Of a stretch of 61,724 nt of DNA, positions 24,676-34,687 are shown piece after piece. Each line of letters starts with the position of its first letter. The stretch's first letter is position 1. Origin of the DNA: a bacterium (GTDB lineage Bacteria > Chloroflexota > Dormibacteria > Aeolococcales > Bog-877); the NCBI GenBank assembly GCA_021802045.1, contig JAKABB010000005.1, positions 1-61,724 of the forward strand, written 5' to 3'. The notes under the pieces are model-generated. The model saw only the letters and a list, made by a program, of their open reading frames with translations. It made no database searches and was not told the origin of the DNA. The translations under genes were made by a program, and so were the position numbers.

Positions 24676-25641
24676 ATGACCGTCGCCAGCCAGCGCCGCC
24701 CCGCATCACCCGGTCCGGTGCCGTCGCCGGGGCGCCGGCTGGGCCGCTGGGTGGCCCGCGGGGGCCCCACGGCCCTGGGGCTCCAGCTCGCGGAGCTGGT
24801 GGCGGACCGCGTGCCGGTCCCGGTCCGCTACGGGCTCGCCGACCTCGGCGGGTGGGCCGCATACCACCTGCTGTCGGACCGCGCCGCCGTCACCCGGGCC
24901 AACTTCCGCGCCGTCCTGGGGCCGGGCCGGCCGCCCCAGGTGGTGGATCAGGTGGCCCGTCGCGCCTTCCAGAACTACGGTCGCACCGTGGTCGACTTCC
25001 TGGTCCTGGAGCAGCTCGTCGCCGACCTCCGCCGTCGGGGGGCCCTCACCGGCGCCGACCACTTGGAGGCGGCGCTGGCCGAGGGCTGCGGGGCGCTCCT
25101 GGTCAGCGCCCACTTCGGGAGCTGGGACCTGGGCGCCGCCTCGGCGGCCCTCACCGGCCACCCGGTGCACACCCTGGCAGACCCCTTCGGCCCCCCCGCG
25201 GTCGACGAGCGTGTCCGCCGGGCCCGGGAGCGCCTCGGTGTCCACGTGCTCGACCCCGGGCCGGCCGGGGTGCGGGCCGCCCTGCGGGTGCTGCGGCGCA
25301 ATGAGATCCTGGCCCTGGCCGCCGACCTGGACCCCGGGACCGGGGGGGTCGTGGTCCCGTTCTTCGGCCGGCCGGCGGCGATCCCCGCTGGGCCGGCGGC
25401 GCTGGCCCTGCGCACCGGAGCCCCGATCGTGGCCGGGTACATCTGGCGCGACCGGGACGGGCGCTATCAGGGGATCGTCGAGCCCCCCATCCGCCCCGAC
25501 GCCACCGCCGACCGGGCGGCGGAGACCGAGCGGCTCACGGCAGCCGTGGTCGCCAGCTTCGAGCGCGTCATCCGACGGGCGCCGGACCAGTGGTCGATCT
25601 TCCGCCCCATCTGGCGGGCCGCGGCCGAGGCGGTCGGATGA
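24676..25641 (+). CDS. Lysophospholipid/phosphatidylinositol mannoside acyltransferase (LpxL/PatA-like), copy 1
   Basis: The 321-residue membrane-associated acyltransferase has the H-x4-D catalytic motif in SAHFGSWDLG (His146, Asp151). It also has the ALAADLDPGTGGVVVPFFGRPA block, typical of the LpxL/HtrB-PatA family. In actinobacteria PatA puts palmitate on the mannose of phosphatidylinositol mannosides. The start at 24676 (MTVASQRR) follows GGTGGGAG. The gene overlaps the next acyltransferase by 4 bases. Two adjacent paralogues suggest sequential acylations or two acceptor sites. A lipid-A role is unlikely because no LpxA-D gene is present in the window. Confidence 0.82.
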   Translation: MTVASQRRPASPGPVPSPGRRLGRWVARGGPTALGLQLAELVADRVPVPVRYGLADLGGWAAYHLLSDRAAVTRANFRAVLGPGRPPQVVDQVARRAFQNYGRTVVDFLVLEQLVADLRRRGALTGADHLEAALAEGCGALLVSAHFGSWDLGAASAALTGHPVHTLADPFGPPAVDERVRRARERLGVHVLDPGPAGVRAALRVLRRNEILALAADLDPGTGGVVVPFFGRPAAIPAGPAALALRTGAPIVAGYIWRDRDGRYQGIVEPPIRPDATADRAAETERLTAAVVASFERVIRRAPDQWSIFRPIWRAAAEAVG

Positions 25642-26729
25642 GCGGCCAGTCCGCTCCCGGCCTTCGCCTGGTCCGCACCCGGCTGGCGGCCGCCCGCCGG
25701 CGCGTCCGGCCGGCGCCCGCCGCCGTCGCGACCTCCCCCGGGGAGTCCGTCCTGCCCTACCTTGGGCTGCGGGCCGCCGAGCTCGCCCTGCGCGGCCTCA
25801 GCCGGCGGGGCGCCTACCGGATGACCGGGCCCCTGGCCGCCGCCCTGACCCTCTGCTGGCCCGGCCACTGGGAGGGGCTGCGGGCCAACCTGGCGGTGGT
25901 GCGGCCGGAGCTGGACCGGCGCAGCCGGCGCCGGCTCCTGCGGGCCAACGTGGCCAACTTCCTCAAGGCCTGGATCGACGTCCTCCAGATGCCCCACCGG
26001 CCGATCGCGGACTGGCGGCCGTGGGTCACGGTGGAGGGGCTGGACCACCTGGAGGCGGCGCGGGCGGGCGGGCGCGGGGTGATCATGGTCAGCTGCCACC
26101 TGGGCGCCTGGGAGTCGGCCATCGTCTCGCTGCGGGATCACTTTCCCGAGCTGGCCCTGCTGGCGGAGCGGGTCCGGCCCATCCGCTGCTTCAACTGGCT
26201 GCGGCGCACCCGCATGCGCTCCGGCTGCCAGGTCATCCCGCTGGACGTGGACGCCACCCGGCGCGGGGACCTGGCCGCCGCCCAGCGCTCCGGGGCGGCC
26301 GCGGTGCGCGACATCTACCGGGTGCTGCGGCGGGGCGGGGTGGTGGTGATGGCCATCGACCGTGACCTGCTCGGGACCGGGGTGCCGATGCCCTTCTTCG
26401 GCCACCGGGTCTCGGTCCCGCTGGGAGCGGCCACCATCGCCGCCCGCACCGGAGCGGCGCTGCTCCCGGTGGTGGTGCTGCGGCAGCCGGACGACAGCTA
26501 CCTGGCCCGCGGCTACCCCCCGGTCTGGATCCCGCCCACGGGCCCCGACCCGGCCGCCGCCGACCAGGCGGCGCGGACCGCCAGCGGGGAGCTGCTGCGG
26601 TCGATGGAGCCGCTGCTGCGCCACCACGCCGACCAGTGGCATGTGCTCAGCCCGCTCTTCGGGCCGCCGATGGAGGCGGGGCCCCCGGCCCGGGCCCCGC
26701 GCTCGCCCGCGGAGGAGCGGGCATGCTGA
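25638..26729 (+). CDS. Lysophospholipid/phosphatidylinositol mannoside acyltransferase (LpxL/PatA-like), copy 2
   Basis: The 363-residue paralogue of the preceding gene carries H-x4-E in SCHLGAWES (His154, Glu159). The conserved block VMAIDRDLLGTGVPMPFFGHRVSVPLGA is present, as is the typical C-terminal HHADQWHVLSPLF. The first 35 residues are basic and may lie at the membrane surface. ATG 25638 overlaps the previous stop (ATGA), and its own stop overlaps the glycosyltransferase start by 7 bases, so translation is coupled. The sequence is diverged from copy 1, so the two probably differ in acceptor or acyl chain. Confidence 0.82.
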   Translation: MSGQSAPGLRLVRTRLAAARRRVRPAPAAVATSPGESVLPYLGLRAAELALRGLSRRGAYRMTGPLAAALTLCWPGHWEGLRANLAVVRPELDRRSRRRLLRANVANFLKAWIDVLQMPHRPIADWRPWVTVEGLDHLEAARAGGRGVIMVSCHLGAWESAIVSLRDHFPELALLAERVRPIRCFNWLRRTRMRSGCQVIPLDVDATRRGDLAAAQRSGAAAVRDIYRVLRRGGVVVMAIDRDLLGTGVPMPFFGHRVSVPLGAATIAARTGAALLPVVVLRQPDDSYLARGYPPVWIPPTGPDPAAADQAARTASGELLRSMEPLLRHHADQWHVLSPLFGPPMEAGPPARAPRSPAEERAC

Positions 26730-27901
26730 AGGTGGGTCTGGTCTCCGCGTACGATGCCACCCGGCCGGGCGGCGTCGGCGAGCACGTCCGTCACCTCGCC
26801 GAGGAGCTGCGGGCGCGCGGCCACGGGGTTCGGATCCTGGCGCCCGCCTCCGACAGCGAGCACGCCGCCGCCATCGAAGGCCTGGTGCCGCTGGGGCGGG
26901 CCCTGCCGGTCCCGGCCAACGGCTCCATCGCCCGGATCTCCCTGAGCTTCCACCTCGCCCGCCGCATCCGCCGGACGCTGGACCAGGAGCGCTTCGACGT
27001 CCTGCACTTCCACGAGCCGCTGATGCCGGCGCTGCCAGTGACCGCGCTGCGCCTCAACCGCCACGGGGTCAATGTCGGCACCTTCCACGCCTACGCGCGC
27101 CAGAACCTGGGCTACTACTACGGCCGGCCGATCCTGCGCCGCCTCTTCCGCCGTCTCGATGCCTGCATCGCGGTCTCCGAGCCCGCCCGCACCTTCGTCA
27201 ACCGCTACTTCCCGGCCGACTACCACGTGATCCCCAACGGGGTCGACGTGTCCCGCTTCCGCCCCGGCCTGGAGCCCGCGGCCGACGTGCGCCGGGCCGG
27301 CCGACAGACGCTGCTGTTCGTGGGCCGGCTGGAGGATCGAAAAGGGCTGGCCACCCTCCTGGAGGCCTACGGGCTGCTCCGGCAGGTGCGGACCGACTGC
27401 CAGCTGGTGGTGGTCGGCGACGGCCCGCTGCGGCTGGGCTACGAGCGCTGGGTGGAGGAGGAGGGGATCCCCGACGTCCGCTTCCTGGGCTACGTGCCCG
27501 AGGCGGCCAAGCCGGCCACCTTCGCCGCCGCCGACATCTTCTGCGCCCCCAACTACGGCAAGGAGTCGTTCGGCATCATCCTCCTGGAGGCGATGGCCAG
27601 CGGCCGGCCGGTGGTGGCCACCGCCATCGACGGCTTCCGCCAGGTGATGCGCGACGGCCAGGAGGGCCGGCTGGTGCCGCCGCACGATGCCGGTGCCCTG
27701 GCCGGGGCGCTGCGCGAGCTCCTCGACGACGCGGCCGCCCGGCAGCGGATGGGCGCCGCCGGCCACCGGACGGCCCAGCAGTACCGCTGGGCGCGGGTGA
27801 CAGACCAGGTCCTTGGGGTCTACGCCGCCGCCCGCGCGGCCGCCGCCCCCCCCTCACAGGTGTCCTCCCTTGTTCAGCAGCCGGCTCCAGAGCTTCGTTA
27901 G
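26723..27901 (+). CDS. GT4 glycosyltransferase, PimA/PimB-like
   Basis: The 392-residue GT-B enzyme has the N-terminal GGV loop (RPGGVGEHVRHLAEEL), His122 in GTFHAYARQ, the nucleotide-binding FVGRLEDRKG (Arg202, Lys207) and the E-x7-E motif in YGKESFGIILLEAM (Glu281, Glu289). Similarity to PimA, which moves mannose from GDP-mannose to phosphatidylinositol on the inner membrane face, is strong. The genomic position between acyltransferases and phosphatidylinositol synthase supports this. The sugar donor is not proven by sequence. Only one mannosyltransferase is present here, so a second mannose would need a gene elsewhere. Confidence 0.85.
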   Translation: MLKVGLVSAYDATRPGGVGEHVRHLAEELRARGHGVRILAPASDSEHAAAIEGLVPLGRALPVPANGSIARISLSFHLARRIRRTLDQERFDVLHFHEPLMPALPVTALRLNRHGVNVGTFHAYARQNLGYYYGRPILRRLFRRLDACIAVSEPARTFVNRYFPADYHVIPNGVDVSRFRPGLEPAADVRRAGRQTLLFVGRLEDRKGLATLLEAYGLLRQVRTDCQLVVVGDGPLRLGYERWVEEEGIPDVRFLGYVPEAAKPATFAAADIFCAPNYGKESFGIILLEAMASGRPVVATAIDGFRQVMRDGQEGRLVPPHDAGALAGALRELLDDAAARQRMGAAGHRTAQQYRWARVTDQVLGVYAAARAAAAPPSQVSSLVQQPAPELR

Positions 27902-28568
27902 GCGGGGCGCGGCGCGCCTCGCCGCCGCCCTCGGCTTCCTGCGCCTCAGCCCCAATGCGGTGACCCTGATCGGGCTCGGGGTCACGGTGGTGGGGGCGGT
28001 CCTGATCGCCCTCGACCAGCTGTGGCCGGCGGGGCTGGTCCTGCTGCTGGCGGGCTCCTTCGACATCCTCGACGGGGCGGTGGCCCGGGTGACCGGGAAG
28101 ATGCACCGCTACGGCGCCTTCCTGGACAGCACCGCCGACCGCTACGGCGAGGGGGTCACCTATCTCGGGCTGCTGTACCTCCTGCTGGTGCGGGACCACC
28201 GCCAGCTGGAACCGTTCCTGGTGGCGGCGGCGCTGGCCGGGTCGTTCCTGGTCAGCTACGTGCGGGCCCGCGCCCAGTCGCTGGGGTTCTCGTGCGACGG
28301 CGGCTGGTTCGCCCGCCCCGAGCGCATCGTCGTCACCGCCCTCGGGCTGCTCACCGGCCAGCTGACCATCATGCTCTGGGTGCTGGCGCTGGCCACCAAC
28401 CTCACCGCCGGGCAGCGCATCCGCGAGGTCTGGCAGCAGCACCGCGCCCAGCTCGCCGCCGAGAGCGCGGGGGGGGACGCCGCCGCGGAGGCCACCGCCG
28501 GCCGCGACCCGTCGTCGCCCACCGGGCGCTCGTCGCCGGCCTCGCTGGCTGAGCCTCGCGCCCTGTAG
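27870..28568 (+). CDS. pgsA: CDP-alcohol phosphatidyltransferase, probable phosphatidylinositol(-phosphate) synthase
   Basis: The membrane enzyme joins CDP-diacylglycerol to an alcohol. The signature D-x2-DG-x2-AR-x8-G-x3-D-x3-D is complete (FDILDGAVARVTGKMHRYGAFLDSTADR, Asp65 to Asp90). About five helices are visible, followed by a hydrophilic Ala/Ser/Pro tail. Neighbouring ino1 and PimA-like genes make inositol phosphate the likely acceptor, as for actinobacterial PgsA1. TTG 27870 (MFSSRLQSF) is selected as start because the longer frame is Pro-rich; it overlaps the glycosyltransferase end by 32 bases. Last gene of the operon. Confidence 0.83.
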   Translation: MFSSRLQSFVRRGAARLAAALGFLRLSPNAVTLIGLGVTVVGAVLIALDQLWPAGLVLLLAGSFDILDGAVARVTGKMHRYGAFLDSTADRYGEGVTYLGLLYLLLVRDHRQLEPFLVAAALAGSFLVSYVRARAQSLGFSCDGGWFARPERIVVTALGLLTGQLTIMLWVLALATNLTAGQRIREVWQQHRAQLAAESAGGDAAAEATAGRDPSSPTGRSSPASLAEPRAL

Positions 28569-28633
28569 CCGCGGGCCCGGCCGCGGCCACCAGCGAGGCC
28601 CCCTCGGCAGCGGCGCCCCTGAGTCGCCGCCTG

Positions 28634-29803
28634 GTGGGGCTGATGGCCGTCGCGGCCGGGCTGGTGGTGGCCAACCTCTACTACGCCCAGCCGCTCCTGG
28701 CCCAGATGGGCCGCGACTTCCACGTCGGTCCCGGGCGCGCCGGCCTGCTGGTGACGGTGACCCAGGCCGGGTTCACCGCCGGGCTGCTCTTCCTCGTGCC
28801 CCTGGGCGACCGCCTGGAGCGCCGGGGCCTGATCACCGGGGTCCTGTGGGGCACCGCCCTGGCCCTGGCGGTGCTGGGGAGTGCCCCCACCCTCCCGATC
28901 CTGCTGCTGGCGGCGGCGGCGGTCGGGTTGACCTCGGTCGCCGTCCAGATGCTGGTGCCCCTGGCCGCCGCCCTGGCCGCGGAGCGGGAGCGCGGCCGGG
29001 TGGTGGGCACGGTGATGAGCGGCCTCCTCCTCGGCGTGCTGGCCAGCCGCACCCTGGCGGGCCTGGTCGGCGGCGCCCTCTCCTGGCGGGCGGTCTACTG
29101 GCTGGCGGCCGGGGCCATGGTCGGGCTGGCCGTCGTCCTCCGGCGGGCCCTGCCCCGCAGTCGCCCGACGGTCGCCCTCTCCTACCCGAGATTGCTGCGG
29201 TCCCTGCCCGGGCTGCTGCGGGCCGAGCCCGTCCTGCGCTGGCGCACCCTCTACGGGATGGCCGGGTTCGCGGCCTTCAACGTCTTCTGGACGACCATGG
29301 CCTTCCTGCTCAGCCGGGCCCCGTACCGCTTCCCTCCGGCGGTCATCGGCCTCTTCGGGCTGGTCGGCGTGGTGGGGGCGCTGGCCGCCTCCGTGCTGGG
29401 TCGCGTCGCCGACCGTGGCTGGCAGCGCCCGGCCACCGGCGTGTGCCTGCTGCTGTTGGGCGTGGGCTACGGCCCGATCCTGCTCGGCGGGCACAGCGTC
29501 GTCTGGCTGGTGGTCGGCATCAGCCTGCTGGACTTCGGCGCCCAGGGGACCCACATCCTCAACCAGAGCCAGATCTACCGTCTCGATCCGCGGGCCCGCA
29601 GCCGGGTCACCACCGTCTACATGACCGGGTACTTCGCCGCGGGGGCGGCGGGCTCGGCCGCAGCCGCGCTCCTGTATTCGGCCGGCGGCTGGCCGGTGAT
29701 CTGCGCCCTGGGCGCCGGGTGCGGGGCCCTCGGGCTGGCGGGCTGGCTGGGGGAGGGGTGGTGGCGCCGGCTCAGCCGATCCAGCCCAGGACGTCGACCA
29801 TGA
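28634..29803 (+). CDS. Major facilitator superfamily transporter
   Basis: The 389-residue protein has twelve predicted helices. LYYAQPLLAQMGRDFHVGPG at the start and GDRLERRGLI, the A-motif-like cytoplasmic loop, are typical of YgaY/NepI-like drug or nucleoside exporters. GTG 28634 is the first standard start; the helix pattern suggests the N-terminus could extend a few codons upstream to CTG. The last 32 bases overlap the convergent secreted-protein gene. It follows the inositol-lipid operon by 65 bases on the same strand but need not be functionally linked. Substrate unknown. Confidence 0.8.
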   Translation: MGLMAVAAGLVVANLYYAQPLLAQMGRDFHVGPGRAGLLVTVTQAGFTAGLLFLVPLGDRLERRGLITGVLWGTALALAVLGSAPTLPILLLAAAAVGLTSVAVQMLVPLAAALAAERERGRVVGTVMSGLLLGVLASRTLAGLVGGALSWRAVYWLAAGAMVGLAVVLRRALPRSRPTVALSYPRLLRSLPGLLRAEPVLRWRTLYGMAGFAAFNVFWTTMAFLLSRAPYRFPPAVIGLFGLVGVVGALAASVLGRVADRGWQRPATGVCLLLLGVGYGPILLGGHSVVWLVVGISLLDFGAQGTHILNQSQIYRLDPRARSRVTTVYMTGYFAAGAAGSAAAALLYSAGGWPVICALGAGCGALGLAGWLGEGWWRRLSRSSPGRRP

Positions 29804-32144
29804 CCTGGGTCGACCCCTGCATGTTGAAGACGCTGACCGTCCCGCCGGGACTGAGGGGGACGATGACCAGGTTGGCGACCGGCCGCTCGGCGGGGGCGTT
29901 GACGGCGCTGGCCAGCGGGCGGCGCACCTGGGCGGGGTAGACCTCGAGGACGGTGGGGGCGCTCTCGCGGAGGGCGGTCACCTCCAGGATGGCCGCGCGC
30001 GGCCGCGCCGCCGCCGCCATCGCCGGCACCCCGCCCCGCCCGGCGACGGTCACGGTCGCGGTCTGCCCGCGGCCGAGCGGCCGGCGGACCCCGCCGAAGC
30101 CGGTCTGGGTGTTGAAGATCCGGGCCGGGGCCAGGGGATGGAGGCCGGCGGCCCCGAGGGGGGCGCCGGAGCCGGCCGTCAGCCAGCCCTCGGCGTCCAC
30201 CACCAGCTGCAGCGGCGCCGGGGACTCGTTCCAGACGGTGACCTGTCCGCCCCGGCCCACCTGGACCAGGTCCAGGGTGGCGGTCGTCGTCCCGTCGGCA
30301 AAGACGACGGCGGTCGCGGCTGGGCGCGCGCCCCCGGCCGGGTAGGCCACCAGCGAGCCGGCCGCGGCCGGGGCCACGGCGGTGAGGTTCAGCGCCGCCG
30401 CGGCCACGCCGGTGGCGGGGATCCCGCCTCGCCCGGCGACCTGGAGGGTGAGGGACCCGTGGGCGGGCAGGGTCGAGCCCGCACAGGGCAGGCCGCTGCC
30501 GCGGCGGGTGTCACAGATGCGGGCCGGGACCAGGGGGACGTAGAGGCCGGCGGCCGTGGCCCCGGGGGCCGCCTCGATCCAGCCCAGCACCCACAGCGTG
30601 GCCTCGGTCCGGCCCTGCCAGTTGTGGACGGCCACCGCTCCGGCCGCGCCCACCGGGACCTCCACCGTGCCCGCCACGGTCTGTCCCGCGGTGAAGTGGA
30701 GGGTGGAGGTGTCGAGCCCGGTGACGCCGGCCGGGTAGACCTGCAGGAAGCCGCTGACCGTGGGCCGGCTGGCCCCGACCTGGAGCAGCACCCCCGCCAC
30801 CCCCGTGGCTGGGACCCCGCCCCGGCCCACGACGGGCACGGTGGCGGTGGCGTTCGGGCCCAGCGGAGCGCGGGGCGCCCCCAGGCCGGTGGCGGTGTCC
30901 AGCACCGGGAAGGGCGCGACCGACACGTAGGCCCCCGCCGGCCGCGGCTGGGCGGAGGGGCTGGGGGTCGGGGTCGGCACCGGCGCGTAGGCGAAGGCGG
31001 CCCCCCCGGCCGAGCCCATCCAATCCGTGACCGTGACCGGGACGGTGCCCGAGCCCGGAGGGGCCACGGCCAGGATGGTGGTCGCGCCGACGACGGTGAC
31101 CGACCCGGCGGCTCTGGCCCCGAAGGTCACGGTGGCCGGGGCGATGAAGCCCTGGCCGTCCAGGGTGACCACCGTCCCCCCGGTGCCCGCGCCCCCGGAC
31201 GGGCTGCTGGAGGTGGTGGTGACGGGCGCCTGCCCCGGCACCGTGAACGGGAACCAGTAGTTGGGCAGCTGGCCGGCCGTCTGCACCACGACCGATCCGG
31301 CCACGGTCGGGCTGGGGGCGGTGAACGCCAGCCGGGCGGTCCCCCAGCCGCTGGCGGCCACCGCCCGCCCCTCCCACCAGCTGGCGGTGGGCACCGTGCC
31401 GCCGTCGACGTAGACCGTGGCGCCGGGGCCCGCGGCGCCGAAGACCGCGCTGGGGGCGGAGACCGTGGCGCCGGTCGCCGCGGCCATGGCGGAGAGGGTG
31501 GGGGCGGCGACCGGCGTGCCGCTGTAGAGGCGGACCGACTGGATGCCGGTGGCGGGGTTGCCGTAGCGGGACTGGAAGGTGGTGGTGTCCCCGGTCCAGG
31601 GGTCGTTCATCCAGATCGTCCCGCCCGGGCCCAGGCCGGTGAGGAGCACGAAGTGCATGTTCCCGTCCAGGGTCACCTGGGCGATGACCGGCTCGCCCGC
31701 CGCCAGGTAGCGGTCGATGGTGGCAAGGCTGGTGGAGGCGTACCCGGTGTACGTGACGGGGTGCCCCATGGCCCGGGCCGCCGCCGCGACCGCGCCCCAG
31801 ACCAGCAGGTCCTGGGCGACGAAGCCGCCGTGGGCCACCAGCCAGCCGTTCAGCTGGCCCGGGGTCGTCGCCACCCCGTAGGTGCGCAGCAGCATGGCGG
31901 CGGCGGTGAGGGCACAACCGTCGCGGCCGATGGTGACCGAGCTGGTGCCCAGGTGCGCTGTGCCCCAGGGCGCCCAGCGCTGTCCGAAGACCGGCCGGCT
32001 GGGGCCGCCGGGGCTGCCGAGGGGGGCGGTGGCCGCGGTCAGCCGCAGCGCCAGCGGCCGGCTGGCGGGGGCGACGGCGACGGTGGCCAGCGCGGTGGCG
32101 GCGGCGAGGGTGGCGGCGGCCCCGCGCCAGCCCGGGCGCCTCAT
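29772..32144 (-). CDS. Secreted C39-like cysteine peptidase with IPT/TIG domain and three cell-surface beta repeats
   Basis: The 790-residue exported protein has a signal peptide ([20 protein letters not shown]). A C39-family-like papain fold follows at about 50-200, with Cys77 ([13 protein letters not shown]), His164 ([10 protein letters not shown]) and Asn180-Asp181 (WMNDPW). A TIG/IPT domain lies near 330-400 and a Pro-rich linker near 405-425. Then come three repeats of about 120 residues, each with a VxxARIxDTxxG-like start, [11 protein letters not shown], LxVYPAG and a DVxGWI ending. Such repeats occur in many secreted proteins of high-GC soil bacteria. The start at 32144 overlaps the upstream secreted protein (ATGA). 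The last residue lies at the end of repeat three. Confidence 0.78.
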   Translation of the reverse strand: MRRPGWRGAAATLAAATALATVAVAPASRPLALRLTAATAPLGSPGGPSRPVFGQRWAPWGTAHLGTSSVTIGRDGCALTAAAMLLRTYGVATTPGQLNGWLVAHGGFVAQDLLVWGAVAAAARAMGHPVTYTGYASTSLATIDRYLAAGEPVIAQVTLDGNMHFVLLTGLGPGGTIWMNDPWTGDTTTFQSRYGNPATGIQSVRLYSGTPVAAPTLSAMAAATGATVSAPSAVFGAAGPGATVYVDGGTVPTASWWEGRAVAASGWGTARLAFTAPSPTVAGSVVVQTAGQLPNYWFPFTVPGQAPVTTTSSSPSGGAGTGGTVVTLDGQGFIAPATVTFGARAAGSVTVVGATTILAVAPPGSGTVPVTVTDWMGSAGGAAFAYAPVPTPTPSPSAQPRPAGAYVSVAPFPVLDTATGLGAPRAPLGPNATATVPVVGRGGVPATGVAGVLLQVGASRPTVSGFLQVYPAGVTGLDTSTLHFTAGQTVAGTVEVPVGAAGAVAVHNWQGRTEATLWVLGWIEAAPGATAAGLYVPLVPARICDTRRGSGLPCAGSTLPAHGSLTLQVAGRGGIPATGVAAAALNLTAVAPAAAGSLVAYPAGGARPAATAVVFADGTTTATLDLVQVGRGGQVTVWNESPAPLQLVVDAEGWLTAGSGAPLGAAGLHPLAPARIFNTQTGFGGVRRPLGRGQTATVTVAGRGGVPAMAAAARPRAAILEVTALRESAPTVLEVYPAQVRRPLASAVNAPAERPVANLVIVPLSPGGTVSVFNMQGSTQVMVDVLGWIG

Positions 32145-32731
32145 CGCGCCACCGTGAGGGTGGCCGTGCCGACGCCGTCCACCGGGCGCAGGGGGGCGTT
32201 GCCGGGGAACTGGAAGCCGCTGACCGTGACGGTCCCGGCCCGGAGGGTGTCCGGCGCCACCGAGAGGGTGGTGCTGGCACCGGGACCGGGCAGGGTCAGC
32301 ACGTAGCGCTGGCCCCAGTAGACGAAGATCAGCTGTCCCTGCGCCCAGCCGCCAGCGGCGGCGCGCACCGTGACGACCGCCCGGGACCCGGACACCATGT
32401 GGGGGGTGAGGGTGAGCTGGCCCACCGCCACGGTGCCGCCGGCGTCGAGGGGGTACGGGTACTGGCCGGCCGGGGTGGGCTCCGCCGCCGGCGGCGGGTT
32501 CTTGCTCTTGGGGGTCGGCGCGGGCGTGGTGGCAACGGTGGCCGTGGCGGCCCGCGGCGAGGGGGTGGCGGTCGCGGGCTCCTCGGTCACCTGCACCGTC
32601 GGTTGTCCGGCGACCGGGTGGCCGACCTGGGCCCTGGTGTCCAGGGCGTGAACCACGATCGCCCCGCTGGCGATGGTGGCCAGGCACACGGCGGCGACGG
32701 CGGTGGTGTGGAGCGAGCGGGAATGGAACAT
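32141..32731 (-). CDS. Secreted protein of unknown function
   Basis: The 196-residue protein has a signal peptide ([24 protein letters not shown]), a Thr/Pro/Ala-rich linker (residues about 50-90) and a beta-rich C-terminal domain. That domain ([38 protein letters not shown]) may be an immunoglobulin-like fold. Translation is coupled to the C39-like gene by an ATGA overlap, so the two probably form one exported system. No family recognised. Confidence 0.65.
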   Translation of the reverse strand: MFHSRSLHTTAVAAVCLATIASGAIVVHALDTRAQVGHPVAGQPTVQVTEEPATATPSPRAATATVATTPAPTPKSKNPPPAAEPTPAGQYPYPLDAGGTVAVGQLTLTPHMVSGSRAVVTVRAAAGGWAQGQLIFVYWGQRYVLTLPGPGASTTLSVAPDTLRAGTVTVSGFQFPGNAPLRPVDGVGTATLTVAR

Positions 32732-33007
32732 GGCGAAGGGGGAGCGGTGCTGGGGCGGGTGGCCGAGATGGCGGGATCATCCGGTGCCCCGCGATCCCCG
32801 CCCGTCACCGTTGCAGGATCGCGGCAGGGTCGCGGGGCGGTGGGGGCGGCCGGCACCGGCCCGTCACCGTTTCGAGGCCGCCCCGTGCCATGCCCCCGGC
32901 GCTGGGGCCGGCGTGCGCCGCGGCCCCCTCGCCAGCGGTACCGTTGCGGGGCCGGCCCGTCGTCCGGACGCGATGCGGCCGGCGCACAGGCCAGGAGGAG
33001 GTGCCGC

Positions 33008-33541
33008 TTGGCCCCGCCCGCCGCGACCCCGGTGATCGGCATCGTCATGGGCTCGACGTCCGACTGGGACACCCTGCGCCACGCCGCCGACATCCTGGCG
33101 GGCCTTGGCGTTCCCTTCGAGACCCGGGTGGTGTCGGCCCACCGGACGCCGGACCTGCTGATGGAGTACGCGGCGGGGGCGGAGGCCCGGGGGCTGCAGG
33201 TGCTGGTGGCCGGGGCCGGGGGCGCCGCCCACCTGCCGGGCATGCTGGCCGCCAAGACCCTCCTGCCGGTGCTGGGGGTTCCGGTCCAGGGCCCCGCGCT
33301 GCAGGGGCTGGACTCCCTGCTCGCCATCGTCCAGATGCCGGCGGGGGTGCCGGTCGGCACCCTGGCCATCGGGCCCGCGGGGGCTGTCAACGCCGCCCTC
33401 CTGGCCGCCGCCATCGTGGCCCGCCGGGAGCCGGCGGTCCGGGAGGCCCTGGCCCGCCATCGGGCGGAGCAGACGGCGCGGGTGCTGGCCACGCCCGACC
33501 CCCGGACCACAGGCGGCGCCGCCACCCCACCGGGGGCGTGA
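33008..33541 (+). CDS. purE: N5-carboxyaminoimidazole ribonucleotide mutase
   Basis: PurE moves the carboxyl group of N5-CAIR to carbon 4 in purine synthesis. [34 protein letters not shown] (catalytic His) and [26 protein letters not shown] with the conserved GGAAHLPGM loop are all present, and the length (177 residues) is normal. TTG 33008 is chosen because AGGAGGAGGTG lies just upstream. The stop overlaps the purK GTG (GTGA), so the two enzymes are made together. Confidence 0.95.
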   Translation: MAPPAATPVIGIVMGSTSDWDTLRHAADILAGLGVPFETRVVSAHRTPDLLMEYAAGAEARGLQVLVAGAGGAAHLPGMLAAKTLLPVLGVPVQGPALQGLDSLLAIVQMPAGVPVGTLAIGPAGAVNAALLAAAIVARREPAVREALARHRAEQTARVLATPDPRTTGGAATPPGA

Positions 33542-34677
33542 CCGAGATCGTCGGGGTCGTGGGCGGGGGCCAGCTCGGCCGGATGCTGGCCATCGCCGGC
33601 CTGCCCCTCGACCTGCGCTTCCGCTTCCTCGACCCGGACCCGGCGGCCCCGGCCGGCGCGGTCGGCGAGCTGGTGGTGGGCGCCTACGAAGATCCGGACC
33701 GGCTGGCCGCCCTCGCCCAGGGCGCGGCGGCGGTCACCTGGGAGTTCGAGAACGTGCCCGCCGCGAGCGCGGAGCGGCTGCGCGCGCTGGGGCCGGTCTA
33801 CCCGCCGCCACCGGCCCTGGCGGTGGCCCAGGACCGACTCCAGGAGAAGCGGCTCTTCGAGCGCCTCCACATCCCCTGCGCCGCCTATCGGGCGGTGGAT
33901 GCTCCCGAGGCGGTGGGCCCGGCGGCGCGCGCCGTCGGGCTCCCGGCCCGCCTGAAGACCCGCCGGCTGGGCTACGACGGTCGGGGGCAGGTGGTGCTGG
34001 AGCGGGGCACCGACGCCGAGGGTGCCGCCGCCCTGGCCGCCCTGGGAGGCGTCCCCTGCCTGGTGGAGGCGTCGGTGCCCTTCGAGCGCGAGCTGTCCGT
34101 CATCGGAGTGCGCGGCGGCGCCGGCCGGGTCGCGGTGTACCCGCTGGTGGAGAACCATCACGCTGGCGGCATCCTCCAGCTCAGCCTGGCCCCCGCGCCC
34201 CGGCTCTCGGCGGCGCTGCAGGCGTCGGGCGCGGCCCTGTGCGTTCGCATCCTGGAGGCGCTGGACTACCGCGGCGTGCTGGCGGTGGAGTGCTTCCAGG
34301 TCGCTGGCCGGCTGCTGGCCAGCGAGATCGCGCCCCGGGTCCACAACTCCGGCCACTGGACCATCGAGGGGGCCGAGACCAGCCAGTTCGAGAACCACCT
34401 GCGCGCCGGGCTGGGCTGGCCACTGGGCTCCACCGCCGCCCGCGGGGTGTCGGCGATGGTCAACTGCCTGGGGACGCTGCCCGACGCCGACGCGGTGCTG
34501 GCCGTCCCCGGGGCCCACCTGCACCGCTACGGCAAGGCCCCCCGGGCGCAGCGCAAGGTGGGGCACGTCACCGTCGCCGCCGAGGACGCGGGCGGCCTGC
34601 GCGCGCGCCTGGCCCAGCTGGCGACGGTGCTGCCGCTGCCGGCCCTCGGCCGCGACCCGGCCGCCGCGGGCGCGTAG
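33538..34677 (+). CDS. purK: N5-carboxyaminoimidazole ribonucleotide synthase
   Basis: ATP-grasp enzyme that makes N5-CAIR from AIR, ATP and bicarbonate, the step before PurE. The N-terminal [27 protein letters not shown], central [12 protein letters not shown] and C-terminal [24 protein letters not shown] are diagnostic. Length is 379 residues. GTG 33538 overlaps the purE stop. The TAG stop overlaps a TAGCAT box that lies 7 bases before the holB start. Confidence 0.95.
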   Translation: MTEIVGVVGGGQLGRMLAIAGLPLDLRFRFLDPDPAAPAGAVGELVVGAYEDPDRLAALAQGAAAVTWEFENVPAASAERLRALGPVYPPPPALAVAQDRLQEKRLFERLHIPCAAYRAVDAPEAVGPAARAVGLPARLKTRRLGYDGRGQVVLERGTDAEGAAALAALGGVPCLVEASVPFERELSVIGVRGGAGRVAVYPLVENHHAGGILQLSLAPAPRLSAALQASGAALCVRILEALDYRGVLAVECFQVAGRLLASEIAPRVHNSGHWTIEGAETSQFENHLRAGLGWPLGSTAARGVSAMVNCLGTLPDADAVLAVPGAHLHRYGKAPRAQRKVGHVTVAAEDAGGLRARLAQLATVLPLPALGRDPAAAGA

Positions 34678-34680
34678 CAT
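34675..34680 (+). promoter_or_regulatory. -10-like box of a possible leaderless holB transcript
   Basis: TAGCAT ends 7 bases before the holB ATG, and no Shine-Dalgarno sequence separates them. A -35 hexamer is not clear. Confidence 0.4.
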
Positions 34681-34687
34681 CGCCTGG

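Noticed and set aside
24676..26729. Lipid A acyltransferases (LpxL/LpxM)
   Set aside because: The family is shared, but the genes lie between ino1, a PimA-like enzyme and phosphatidylinositol synthase, and no lipid A genes are present.
30138..32306. Long plus-strand open frame opposite the secreted peptidase
   Set aside because: Gly/Arg-rich translation with no motif. The minus-strand gene has a signal peptide, catalytic residues and clear repeats.
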